A stretch of DNA of 64,000 nucleotides, taken from positions 24,214,001 through 24,278,000 of the forward strand of contig JAKSXM010000147.1 in NCBI GenBank assembly GCA_022575985.1, in the 5' to 3' direction. This stretch comes from Anagrus nilaparvatae. Lineage: Eukaryota; Arthropoda; Insecta; Hymenoptera; Mymaridae. Made by a program: the position numbers and the translations under genes. This document shows positions 52,301 through 64,000 of the stretch, piece by piece. Numbering within the stretch: the stretch's first letter is position 1; each line of letters opens with the position of its first letter. The notes beneath the pieces are model-generated. The model had not been told where the DNA came from. It worked only from the letters and a program-made list of their open reading frames with translations, and ran no database searches.

Positions 52301-54650
52301 TCTTTGATGATTATTCACTGTGTTAAAAATTTTAAACAATCAAAGAACATTAACAGTCATTAGTATCCAAAACCTAGTAATATTATTCGAACTTTAATTG
52401 ATACTAGTTTCCAATGTAAAATTAACTTATGTCTAAGAACTTTTAAAGTTTTGCTAAAACCAAAAAAAGCTGAAAACTAGAGCTGAAAACAGTCTCTAAT
52501 TTAAAAACAATACAGTAATTGGCCTCAAAAAAGAGAACTATAAGTACAAATTAAAGCAAGTTTATTGCTTCTGTGGTGTTTAAACGTTGTTAAGTGAAAA
52601 TACCTTAAAAGACCAAATATTAGCTATAAATTAAGTACAAAGTTATACCAAAGATTTGACAAGTTAAGCACACATTGATTTAACAAATGTCTAAGCTAAT
52701 GCAAACAAGCATAAAATTAGTTTGCTTGATATAGAACAAAACATAAACTTACATACATTGGCTCTAATAAATTTTGAAGAAAAAAATTTTGTCAATGATT
52801 TATTTGAACAAGCTACAATTTAATACTGTTTTACCACATTTTGGAAATATTTAGGATTATCTATATCGAAGGTGGTCAATAAATGGTGGTGTATAACTAT
52901 AACACACATCAAGTGATGTAATTATGTGCAGGAATTTGTCGCATCAAATGGAAACATAATTTAGTTACTGGAAATTCCTTGCTGCTCATCAATTTCGGAT
53001 CAATATCACAGTCTCTTTTATTACAGATATTTACGAGTAATTGAGTTCTAAATGACATTTTTTCATTTAAAAGTAGAATCTAAATTTTTTTGCTGGAAAT
53101 ATTGTCAGATAAAATAATTAAATGCATCTTAAATTTTTAGTTTTTTAATAAACTACGACTGTGGTTTAGAAAACAGTATTATATGAATAGCAAACCACAA
53201 GCAGAGGATGAACAGTTATAGCCTCTCTCTCAATATGTACCAATGATTAAAATTGAAATTGAAGTGATCAATCTCATAATGACTAGTTATTTGACTTAAT
53301 TTAGGACATTCAGCTACTGAGTACAAGTCAAATATCTCCAATTGCTATTTCTTTTTATTCTCTAATTGTTAACCGTTAATTTATATCTTTCTTCTCATCT
53401 TAAATTCAAGTCAGAAATCTAGGTTATCTAAAACTTTTATGTACTTTCTATCAAACATTTAATTACTGAATTTTAACTGCAAAAAAATTTTATAGGAAAT
53501 ATTTTTTTCATAAAATTAAAAGATATTAATGATTTCCTCTTGAGTATCATACCAACAATTGTTTTTTTATTCCTTTTTCAGAATATAATTATTGACATTT
53601 TTAATTATGTTCGATTTGAAAAAAGTACAGGAAAAGCTAAAACAGAATGACGTTACCTTTTTTTACAAATTGAAAAGTCGTTTAAAATAATATTTATTCC
53701 AAAAAAACGAGTTATATTCTCTCTTCTCGCAATCATAGTGTCAATTTTTTTCTTCCTATTCACCAGTTTAATAGTGAAAGTAAATCAATTCTGAATTAAC
53801 GTATAGATTGAAAAAAATCTATTGAATAATTCTGAACGATGTAACTAATTTTTTGTACACAAAAAACAGATTCTTGTTTATAAAAAAAATTTTTGTTATG
53901 TTGTTATTTAAGATTTAAATCATTATTTATAAAAGAATAAATAAATGTTTTTTTTATTTTAATTGGACTTATGTAAATATCACGGTAAATGTATAAAATC
54001 CTCTTTTATTTCAATCCCAATAAATAAATATTCTGACAATTTATTAAATAAATAATTCAATTTTTAAATCGTACTGATAATAAAAATAAATCAAAAATAA
54101 TAAAATTGACCTATATATATTTGCTACTTTAGAAGAATGATATTTATTGATAAAGGAAAATTAATGATATTATAATTAATAAATGTTAAATGATAACAGT
54201 TGAAAATTTAATATTATTAAGTAATATATTTATGATTATAAATCATTTTTTTTTGGCTAATATTAATAAAAAATATTGATTTACTTAATTTAAAATATAT
54301 TTTTATTATATGCAGCCAGTTTAAATTTAATAGAGAAAATTAAAGCTATACATGCATGAAAATATTAATTTTAATAAACTTTTCCTATACGTAAACTTCC
54401 CACCCTGATGCATCTACTGTAAAACCCAATCAACATTTATAACCTTATTATTCGATCGATATAATATCTATATGTTACGCACCGTCACTAATTTTTTAAG
54501 CTTTCTGTCTGAAGCGAACTTTACAATTCCCGTAAACTGAAATTTTTTGTCACTAATTGTCTTACCATTATAGTCGATAAACCGAATGCCCATTTTCGGT
54601 CCAAATTGACTAATTTTTAAATTGAGCTCCAAGTTTCCAAATTTTCGATA
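49381..54650. other. Intron DNA, no gene seen
   Basis: A/T-rich throughout. Short frames at about 50.2, 51.5 and 52.2 kb are low-complexity or show no family motif and no paired splice sites. The stretch 49980-50110 is less biased without clear identity. Confidence 0.5.
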
Positions 54651-55411
54651 GGACCCAACTTTGGATTTTTAATTAAAAAGTATACTTTTTTATTTCAAAT
54701 TCAGATTCTGCAGCAAATTTTAGATCCAGATACGATTTTAGCTTTAAAAGAAATACAAGGCTCGTTTTTTAGACCCCAAAAAAAGCTTTTGTACAAGGAA
54801 AGACTTTTGATGATTATTTGAGATTTTGGGCCCATAAAGGTCTATATAGGACCCAAAATCTCAAATAATCACTTACAGTCTTCCATCATAGTAAACTTAG
54901 AATAAAAATCATAGTATCTACAAAAATATTTTTTTTGTTCATTTTGAGATTTTAAAAAAGCCAAATTGGGTCCATTAATGTCTGTAGGACCCAAAATATT
55001 AGATAATCACTAACACTCCTCCACCATAAAAAACATACAATAAAAATGGTAGTACCTACCAAAATTATCATTTCGTTCATTTTGAGCTTTAAAAAAGCCT
55101 GGTTGGCCCAACCAATAGGCCCTATTAAGGTCTGTAAGACCCAGAATCTCCAATTATCACCAAAAGTCTTCCCCTACAACAAAAATACATTAAAAATGGT
55201 AGTAGCTACCAAAAACATCTTTCTTTTCATTTAGAGCCGTGTAAAAGCTTTTTTGGGCCTAAAAAATGGGCCTTATATTTTTTTTTAGTTAAAATCGTAT
55301 CTGGACCTAAAATTTTCTGCAAAATCTAAATCTGAAATAAAAAAGTATACTTTTCATTTAAAATTCCTAAGTTGAGTCTTGCTGGGTCCGATTGGGTCCT
55401 AAGACCCAAAT
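54651..55411. mobile_element. Long-TIR foldback element, copy 1
   Basis: Inverted arms of about 115-125 bp (54651-54765 and 55272-55395) share GTATACTTTTTTATTTCA, TCTGCAGCAAATTTTAG-type and CCAGATACGATTTTA phrases in mirror order. Between them is an internal tandem repeat, anchored on GGACCCAAAATCTCAAATAA-type sequence at about 54850, 54990 and 55140 (spacing 140-150 bp). No protein is encoded. A second copy is at 59238-60333. The superfamily was not assigned and target duplications were not resolved. Confidence 0.75.
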
Positions 55412-55489
55412 CTGATCCCCCTCCCCATCAAGTGGCCCTCTACAACCCCAACAATTTTTATATGAAATATTTTGCGCTATTAACATAGA

Positions 55490-55760
55490 ACGTGTTTATA
55501 GGGAGGGGGAACCCTAGAAATCTGAAAAACCAAGGGGGGGGGGTCAAAAATGTCCAATTTAAGGGAGGGGTCAAATATGTGTGATTTAAGGGGGGTGGTC
55601 AAATTTGTACGATTTAAGGGGGGGGGGTCAAATATGACTTAAAATAATTTTGATTTTGGGACTTGAAATAATTCGAGTTTAGGGACTTAGAATAATCAAG
55701 ATTTAGGGACTTAAAATCATTTTGATTTAGGGACTCAGAATAGTTTTGGTTTAGAATCTT
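55490..55760 (+). repeat. Two adjacent minisatellites, first one G-run rich
   Basis: From about 55500 to 55640 there are four units of the type GGGGTCAAATATGTGTGATTTAA with G runs of up to ten (55534-55543 and 55618-55627). From about 55645 to 55750 a different 24-25-bp unit, GATTTAGGGACTTAAAATCA-like, is repeated four times. The change happens within one unit. G-runs this long are rare in this A/T-rich window. Confidence 0.85.
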
Positions 55761-58700
55761 AACAGCTAGTAAGGTAATAAGTACAATTTATAAAATTAGA
55801 AAATTGTATTGTAATTTTGTGTAACATTTGCATTATACCTAGCCCTCAGCTGGAAGTAAACATGTTCCATGCATTATGGTTGTGTTTACACATACGAGTT
55901 ACAAGTTTTTTTGCTTTGTTTTCAAGATATTTGAGTGTATAGTTGAAAATGACTCACCCTGTACAATACCTATTTACAAAACCTTCATAACATCTCTCCT
56001 TCAATAAAAGTAATTGCAATTCAAATTTATCTTTTGATTAACAGATAGCATGTTTTACTCGATGGTTTATAATTTCATTGAGATAGGTATGAAATCAGAT
56101 AAAAATTTGAAAGTAAATTCCTCCTGCAGCCAACTTTTTACAAGTAACTATGTCGATATTCATTCGTATCAGGAGGAGAAAATGCAATAAGAATTTTTGT
56201 TAGTATATTTAGAATTTGTATTAACTACAGCAAGCCCTGTAGCCCATTGAAGCTATGGTCATTCAGTTTATTTTTATGATTTTAAACATATTTAAAGAGA
56301 AATAATTACTTCTGAATTTTAAAAAGAACATTTTCTTAAAATAAAGAAAGGTCCTGAAGAGGTTTCCAGATTGAGAATGAAATATTGACAACAGAGAAAA
56401 TCAAAGTGTTTTGAATTTTCGTATAAATTGTCCAGCAAAGTTATTTTTAACTCAATTAAATCAAGCAAATATTTAAGAACCCCATTCGCATTTGATACGT
56501 AAGATATACAAATTTTCCCTATAATAACTATATCATCGTGAATTGAGATAAAATTCAATAAGTGTGCAATAAATGTAAAATAAACTACATGGTGTCATAT
56601 ATCGATTTTACGAGAATAAAAAAAAGTAACATAAATAATACGCGTTATCAAAAAAAAAAAGGAAAAAAAGTATCTTCCTCTTTGTTAAATAACTTTAAAA
56701 CATGAGCATATTCTATAACGTGTATTTGACTTTAGTAAAAAAAATAAAAACATCAGAAGGGAATTTTTCGAAATAAAAAAAAGGTTTCTAGGACGCTTGA
56801 CTGCATCGCATTCTCTCACCTTATATCTGAAATCGTACAAAGACATTGTTTTTTTTATACGGGTCTTATTTTATCGTTCTACTTATGCATTTTTTTCGAA
56901 ATCATAAATTGAATAAAAAAATGTATAATTTAATATAAAATACAAATTATTAGCATACTATTAACTAATTATTTAAGGTTAAAATGAGTAAGAGAGAGAA
57001 ATATAAGAAATTTGTACAACACAAAAACATATTATAAACGATGAGAAAGATCAAGATCGACACGAATGAAAATCGAGATGTTATAAAAGTTCATGTTGTA
57101 CAACTTATAAAGAAAGGAGCTAAAAAAGAATTCTTTTTTTTTTTTTTTTCAAAAGGTTTATAAAAAGAGTGTAGGTAGGTATAAACTACACCCTCATATT
57201 TGATTGATCGAGAAAGAAAAAGTAAGAGAGCCAGGTATATGAATGTAAAGCTTCTGGAATTGCATTTTGTAAAATAAGAAATTTTTTATTCAGAAAAAAA
57301 TGACGACCTAATAATAATAATAACAACAAATATATAAAAACTTTCGAATAATCAACGAGTATTGAGCTTGAAAGTTCTCCGAGCAGAAAATCATGAAAGA
57401 AGGAGACCTGGGCTGGTCTTGGACCTTTTTTTTTTTCTTTCTAACTCTCGGTCTTATTCGTTTCTACTCGGTTTTAGTGCAATACGCATGCGCTAAATTA
57501 AATCGTGAAATAAAACTATCAAGGAACGAAATGTATGAAAGTGCACTCTCTGATATGCGAGTTTTATAATAAAAAAAAGCCGGTCCTTTTTTTCTCCTTC
57601 CTTTTTCTTGCTTTCGTTCCTTTTTGCAACATTTGTATTATTATTGTATGGGATATTTATGAAGAATGTTTTTTTTTTCGGGTTATGTAGCCGAGATTTT
57701 TGGGGGATGCTTTTTTTCTCTTTTTTAACTTGTCGTTTCTCTTGTTTTATATGCACTATATTTTTACATAAAAGAAATGAATAAGAAATATTTTTTTAGC
57801 TCAATTAATCAAATTTTGTGTAGTTGAAATGACACGCAGGGGATTTTTTCTGACCGAAAAAAACATGGTGTCAAATTAAATATACCGCACACGATTCGAA
57901 TATGCGAAAAAGGCATTAAATCGTTACTAATATTTCTTAATTGCTTCTTAAACTCCCTCCCCCTTTTCATTTTTTTCTTTTCAGTGTAGTCAAAATAATA
58001 TTTTATTGTGTTATGACTCTTGCAGTTTTTAATTCCTATTTAAAGAGATTTTTATTGCATATTATAAAAAAATGCTACCGGATCGCTTTGGGTATTTATA
58101 AAAAAATTTCGTAAAACATACTTGAAAAAAAAAAAAGTGTTTTATTAACGAGTTAACATTGGTAATTAAACTTTTTTTCTCCTGAATTATTATTTATTTG
58201 AAAATAAAGTTTTTTTATTACTCTCGTGTTGTAACCTTAATTTCACATATGTTACTTGGATTTTTTTTTTCAATTCAACTTTGAATTATTTGACCTCGTT
58301 GAAAAAGTTTATTATTTTTTTTTTTAATTTCTTTTTTTTTTTAACTACCAAAAGTGTACTTAATAAACTTTTTTTTAGGATTCTATGACAGTGATTTAAA
58401 ATTTATAGTTTTATTTTTTTAAATTTATTCCTAATTGTATTCTAATTTATATTTTTTGCCGATGTGAAAATTTTTAGGTCATAAATTTAATAGTTTTTAA
58501 TGAAATTTCAGCCTTTATAATATAAAAAAAAAAAGATTTTCTTAAAACTAACTTTAAATAAGAAGCAGCACGAAGAGAAAAAAAAAAGGGCTGACAATTT
58601 CATTGTCAGTGACAAACGTTATGTTCTCTGTCTTGTTGTTATATATAAAAAAATTTTTTTTTAAATTGGATCGTAAAAAATCTATGTGTATAATAAGAGA

Positions 58701-59237
58701 GAGGGTGTCAGTTTTTAAATAATACCCTAGACATTTAATCCTATGACAAAAGAAGAGATCACACTTACTTTTATAAAAAAAATTGCTTAGATAAAAATAT
58801 CCTAAAGTAATATGAAAAAAAAAAATTTTTTTACAAAGAAATTATATTAGATAAAGAGGATATCTAGTTACTTTTTCTAAGGGTAATAATAATTTTTATA
58901 CATTTAAACTTTTTAAATTAAGAAAGAAATCTACTTTTTTTAAACTTCATTTTCTTTATCACCGTAATAACATACGTAACCTATACAACTCTTGCTAGTT
59001 TTATGGATACAGGATCCTAAAAATTTTAATTTAAAGGTTCTGTCCTCGGTTCTGTCAGAATAATTTTTTGATAATTTGACCTGCTTTTGAAATAGATAGT
59101 AGCACTGAAACTTTTCAAATTATTTTCCGATTTTGATTTAATTTTTTATTTTTTTTATGGAGATAGTGCGATAGTCGATAGTCAATCTTTTTTATCGCAA
59201 AAGACAGAAAATGAGAAGGGGTCATCAATCTAATGAG
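55761..59237. other. Intron DNA, no gene seen
   Basis: About 55915-55975 contains a phrase ending GACTCACCCTGTAC that recurs at 60360-60410, so it is an interspersed repeat. A more balanced stretch at 57370-57600 has no recognised content. The rest is A/T-rich with long homopolymers. Confidence 0.5.
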
Positions 59238-60333
59238 ATTTGGGTCTTAGGGCCCAGTAGGACGCAACTTAAGAATTTTAAAAGTAACTTTCTTATATTA
59301 ACAAAAAAACTAGAACATTTTCGAAAAATTAGTAAATTTTCGAAAAAATTTGTAAATATTCGAAAAAAATCGTAAATTTACTAAATTTAGTATATTAACA
59401 AAAGATTCGAGTATTCTCGATTTTTTTTTTGTGAATTCGCAAGAAAAATTGATAATTTACAATTTTTTTTTCGAAAATTTTCAAAAAATAGTTGTGAATT
59501 TACAATTTTTTCGTAAATTCACAAAAAAAAAATCGAGAATTCTCGAATTTTTCGAGAATATACTAAATTTAGTAAATTTACAATTTTTATCGAATATTTA
59601 TAAATTTTTTGAAAATTCACTAATTTTTCGAAAAAATTTTATTTTTTTTTGTAAATCTAAGAAAGTTACTTTTTACAGTGTACTTTTGTATATCAAAGTT
59701 AGATTCTGCAGCAAATTTTAGGTCCCGATACGGTTTAGGCTAAAAAAAATACAAGGCCCATTTTTTAGACCCAAAAAAGCTTTTATACGGCTCAAAATAA
59801 AAAAAAAGATGTTTTTGGTAGTTACTACCATTCAAATCTTATGTTTTTTGTGGTGGAAGATTGTTATTGATTATTTGAAATTTTGGGTCGTTTAGTTTCT
59901 CAAAATTATGATTGGGCCCTAAAACGCCTATTAAAGTCTATAGGACCCAAATCTCAAATAATTACTAAAATTTTTTCTCCACAATAAACTTACTACAAAA
60001 TGTTAGTAATTATTAAAGAAATTTTTTTCTTCATTTTGAGTTTTAAAAGAAGCCAAATTAGACCCATTAAGGTCTGTAGGGCCTAAAATCTCAAATAATC
60101 ACTAATAGTCTTTAACCATAACAAACTTAGAATAAAAATGGTAACTACCAAAAACATATATTTTTTAAATTTAGAGCCATATAAAAGCTTTTTTGGGTCC
60201 AAATGTATTATTTTTTTAACCAATATCGTATCTTGACCTAAAATTTGCTGTAGGATTTAAATTTGAAATAAAACAGTATACTATCCATTTAAAATTTTTA
60301 AGTTGGGTCCTGCTGGAGCCTTAAGACCCAAAT
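59238..60333. mobile_element. Long-TIR foldback element, copy 2, carrying a nested MITE
   Basis: Starts ATTTGGGTCTTAGGGCCCA and ends with its mirror (CTTAAGACCCAAAT at 60333). The arms and internal phrases (GGTCTGTAGGGCCTAAAATC) match copy 1. Removing the MITE at 59281-59680 leaves about 700 bp, similar to copy 1 (about 760 bp). Two internal repeat anchors remain, at about 59940 and 60075. Confidence 0.75.
59281..59680. mobile_element. Palindromic MITE, copy D, nested and end-deleted
   Basis: A 400-bp member of the CACTGTAAAAAGTA family. The right end TTTTTACAGTG followed by TA is intact, but the left end begins at AAAAGTAACTTTC without the terminal CACTGT. It sits in the left arm of the foldback element, at the place where the other copy reads AAAAAGTATACTTTT. 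Confidence 0.85.
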
Positions 60334-62981
60334 ATAATACCATGACCTTTTCCGAACCTATTTCAAGATATTGGAGTGTATCGTTTAAAATAACTCACCC
60401 TATATAGTGATCAAAAATTTTTTTAAATTTATATCGAAAACTCCATTTTATGATAAAAATATGAATTTATTTTTCTAGACTTCATTACACGGATAAATGT
60501 GTGAGATTTATTTTTCACCTTTGATCAGACTAATTCACACTAATCCGTAAAAACCCTGAAAAGGATACTACGACCCTCACTAACCATTCTTCAAATACAA
60601 CACATACTATCAGTTAAAAAAATAGCAAAGAATATGACAAGAATATCAAAAGACAAAAAAGCTAATAAAAAAGTATATTCTGAAAAAAGAAAAAAAAAAT
60701 GTTTTATAAAATTAAAGAGTATGTTATTAGAATTATAAATACATTTTACTTAATCCTAAACTTTTCCAATTCAGCAGGCTTGCAATTTAGTCATCTTTAT
60801 TTTATTGATTTTATTTAATTCAAGTTATATACCCTAAAAAAAGAAAAAAAGAAAATTTTCTCATTGTTATAATATCTATACCGTAAAACTTTTTTGGGTT
60901 TTATCCAAACCTAACATAAAAGAAACTTAACTGTTTACTATGAGCATATTCCCTTTTTTTTTAAGCCAAGAGTGAGTGAGCGAGATAGAAAGAGTCTAAA
61001 AAAAAAGTTTATCTTTTAGAATTCTTTCATGATACATACATTATTTATCAAATTTTAATTAGAATTATAGTTTTATATATACACGAAGTAATCCTACTTT
61101 TTAAATCCCATGTGTGTAATTTAAAAATATATTGCTGGGTATTCTTGAAATCGAATTTTTCTATACATATTATTGTTTTCTATGTATAGGAAAAATAAAA
61201 AGATAATGTAACTTATAATTTATGGATTTAATACATCTTTTCAAATTTTCTCTCCACACTCCATATCAGCCCTAATTCTTAACGAACGCATATAATAGAA
61301 AGTGCAAATAGCCATTAATCTGATACGCTTCCATATGGAGCATCATTTTACTTTTTTTTTATTTTATACAAAAAATAATAGTCGTTAAATGCATCACGTA
61401 TACAATCATCAAATACATTTTTATGGAAATTTTATTTGCACGCGAATTAAATGCGCCACTCACTCTTAATATCTCTTTTTTTTCCCATGCTGACAAAACC
61501 AAATATTATTTATGCTTATACTGCGAATATAGTGGAAAATTTTAAGTTTTTTTTATGTGTGTTTGTGAAAAACATGTGACGTTTGGATGTTTTTAATTTC
61601 TCCGCATCAATTAGGACACCCTCGTTTTTTTATAAAATTTTTTTTAAAATTATTATTAAAGGAATTTTATTTGTAAAATTTATTACTACACAAATTGCCA
61701 ACAAATCTTATTCCGGAAATTCTATTTCTTGGTTTAAAATTGGAAATATTTTTGCTTGTCTTAACATTATCCTCTCTCTAGTTTTCTCGTAAAAAAAATC
61801 TTGTATATCTGACACGAGTAATCCGTCTTATATGAAATATCCCATTGTTTGAATTTTCGGTAATAATATTTCTTTAGCTTTAAGAATTCGCTTGCTCGAT
61901 TGACTTTTCATTGCTAGAACTCAAATAATGCGACACTTGCAGTTCTTATAAATTTTTATAAAATTTTTATTTTTCTCTCTTTTTATTGCATAAACTGTGA
62001 TGAAATCAATTTTTTAATTTCTGATCTCACTTAATATTCGTACTCTGGAAATTTATCTTTGAAAATTATAATTTAGTAATTAATTTGGTAATTGATCATT
62101 TACATACACTTAAAATATCGATTCGATACGAAGCCTTAAAATTCTGTACAAGTTTCCCTGCGCTTAGTCTGCGTGTCTGGAGAAGCTCAAAAGTTATTAA
62201 CCGTGTGTCACTAATCGTCAAATTTAATTCGTGTATATCATAGTTTTAACTTGTGTTTTACAATTACTCGAAAAGATGTTCTGAATTATTTATTTTACTA
62301 CTCGTCTTAAGTTCGGTTAAATTCGATTAAACTAGGTCAGGTATGCATTCAAAAATTAAATTTCTTATATACAAAATTTAAAATTTTCAATTTTCTGTTG
62401 CAACAAAGCTGCTTTAAAAGTTTCGGAAAATTGGTCGTAAGGATCACGCTTTAATTAAATAACTGAAATTTAAAATTTTCCTTATACAACTTTTTATTAA
62501 TCAAAATGCAGTCTGCTCTAAAAAAAAACCAATTACATTTTAGCACAAATCTTAAATTTTATTTATGCAAGACAAATGCTTACTCGTTAAAAATGACAGT
62601 CAAAAGAAAATGTCTAGGTAAGCATTTTAAATTTAATATCGAAAAGTGTATTTTTCGGTAAAACGAAATTGAATTTCTCAAATATTATTAAAATAGTGCA
62701 ATAATTATCATAGATCACGTTTTTATCTAATTTCAATGCATCGTTCTTACTCTTAACAATCTAGAATAATAATAACGTAACCTTGTTTTATTTTTCTTTA
62801 ATAAACTATAAATTATTCTTGATAGAAAATAAAACGTTTTTTTTTTACATGGGAAATTGTTTATGATATACAAAGATAATACCAATTTAAAGAGATTAGC
62901 TCTAATATATTCAAATCTATTTAATATGAAACCTGAATACTAAATTAATAACAAAAATATTATTTTCTGTATTTGTAGTTA
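60334..62981. other. Intron DNA, no gene seen
   Basis: Begins with the interspersed phrase also seen at about 55.92 kb, then A/T-rich sequence with short random-looking frames. Confidence 0.5.
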
Positions 62982-63245
62982 CACTGTTAGGTTATTCTGT
63001 TTGAATTATTGAGTCATTGGGTAAAATTTATCTCAGAGGTAAAGTTTGGTTATTTTAATATAATTGTTTTTCAGCATAGAACTTCAGGAGTAAAAAATTC
63101 AATTTACCCCGGAATTCTTTTAATTCTCAAGGAATTCATTTTCTCACCCAGAAATCCCTATAAGTAACTTACACTATCAAGTTTCCATGCTTGAATTTTA
63201 TCAACTTGCCATACTCAAAATTTCAAGCAAGCTAACCCAACAGTG
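62982..63245. mobile_element. 264-bp TA-flanked MITE with CACTGTTRGGTTA ends
   Basis: Left end CACTGTTAGGTTATTCTG and reverse complement of the right end CACTGTTGGGTTAGCTTG are inverted repeats that remain similar for about 40 bp. TA lies on both sides (62980-62981 and 63246-63247). The first six bases equal those of the other TA-flanked MITE family, consistent with a Tc1/mariner-type transposase, but the interiors differ. Confidence 0.8.
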
Positions 63246-63247
63246 TA

Positions 63248-64000
63248 AAAAAATGCAAATTAATGAAAAATTACAAGATAAAAAAAAATCGTGCAAAAAA
63301 TTTCTTATATTTAATTATTTACGTTACATGAATAAAATACTATTAAACTTGATAAACAATTTATCATTAATTTAATTGAATAAAATAAAAATAAGTAACT
63401 TAACTTAATTACCTTATTTTTAAAGACATTTTTCTCACTTGAAGATTATATATTTTTTAGAATTTTTTTTTATGTGAAAAGAGAATATTTATATTTAATA
63501 AGGATACTTAAAGGAAATGAGTTAACAGTAAAGAAAAAAAAACAAAGTTTTAAATACTTTTATGTTCACTTCCTATATTTTATTACTTAATTAATTTAAA
63601 ATAATTTTTTTTCAAAAAATTCTTATTGTTTTTGAATTACTGTAAAATCATAACGATCAAACACTTAGTCATAAATTTTGCAATACCGAAAAAAAAATTC
63701 TATACCTGAAAAATTCTGAATACCGTTAATAAAAAATGTAGAAGAGAAAAAAATTCTTTTAAAAATAAATAAATAAGATGACCTTTAAAAAAAAAATATG
63801 ACAGAAAAATAATATTTGATAAAGGAAATAGTTATGTTTTTAAATAAAATACCTATTAGTTTTGAGTACGTGACTTGCATTTATAAAATTAAATTGGAAT
63901 TTTTTTTACCTACCTAAATCTCATAAAATTTTGTAATAACATGAGATTGCTCTATACAGTAAATAATTTTTTTTAAAAAACAAACTTTAAACAAGTACTA
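63248..64000. other. AT-rich non-coding DNA to the window end
   Basis: No gene, repeat pair or motif recognised. Confidence 0.5.

Noticed and set aside
52166..52363. Frame with AFRRKDYIDEYFKKRT, considered as a LINE or phage-type fragment
   Set aside because: No conserved motif of any known family and no continuation in neighbouring frames.
59431..59721. A 96-codon open frame
   Set aside because: Lies inside the palindromic MITE; it is a by-product of the repeated TTCGAAAA-type phrases.

Overview
The window is nuclear DNA from a eukaryote, almost certainly an insect. It is extremely AT-rich, full of homopolymer runs and microsatellites, and nearly gene-free: only two short coding exons are convincing. 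They encode the two halves of the N-terminal SUEL/galactose-binding lectin domain of the adhesion GPCR latrophilin (Cirl), on the + strand. The Cirl sequence is insect-like. The transposon types (R1-like LINEs, Ty1/copia) and composition suggest Hymenoptera, perhaps a parasitoid wasp, but that last step is a guess.

Layout. 1-27.8 kb lies 5' of the first exon: presumably an upstream intron and/or flanking DNA. It holds a dead LINE gag-like zinc-knuckle fragment (about 3.04-3.2 kb), a broken copia integrase (7.3-8.0 kb), a small hAT-like MITE (8.13-8.24 kb), three copies of a palindromic TA-flanked MITE (10.8, 20.0 and 21.3 kb), a 4-unit tandem array with alternating 180/177-bp units (12.36-13.06 kb), a degenerate repeat plus a possible LINE scrap (17.7-18.4 kb), a long hairpin (19.8 kb), and a dense cluster of TCACAC/GTGTGA hexamers (23.26-24.15 kb). 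Exon A is at 27787-27973. An 18,576-bp intron follows (27974-46549); it contains a LINE reverse transcriptase on the minus strand split by a MITE with an intact target duplication (34.16-35.87 kb) and a nested minus-strand transposon graveyard with copia and R1-type pieces (39.8-42.0 kb). Exon B is at 46550-46656. The last 17 kb are the start of the next intron, with a 5'-truncated LINE ending in a tetranucleotide tail (47.83-48.74 kb), a second LINE scrap, a second copy of the hAT-like MITE in opposite orientation (49.27 kb), two copies of a long-TIR foldback element (54.65 and 59.24 kb, the second carrying a nested MITE), G-rich minisatellites (55.5 kb) and another TA-flanked MITE (62.98 kb).

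The two exons join in frame: exon A ends after two bases of a Met codon, exon B supplies the third, and both have GTAAGT donors. The protein would be a cell-surface receptor, and the window covers only its extracellular lectin module. The signal-peptide exon, hormone-receptor, GAIN/GPS and seven-transmembrane exons are not identified here. No RNA gene, CRISPR array, operon or bacterial-type feature was seen. All homology statements come from reading motifs, not from searches.
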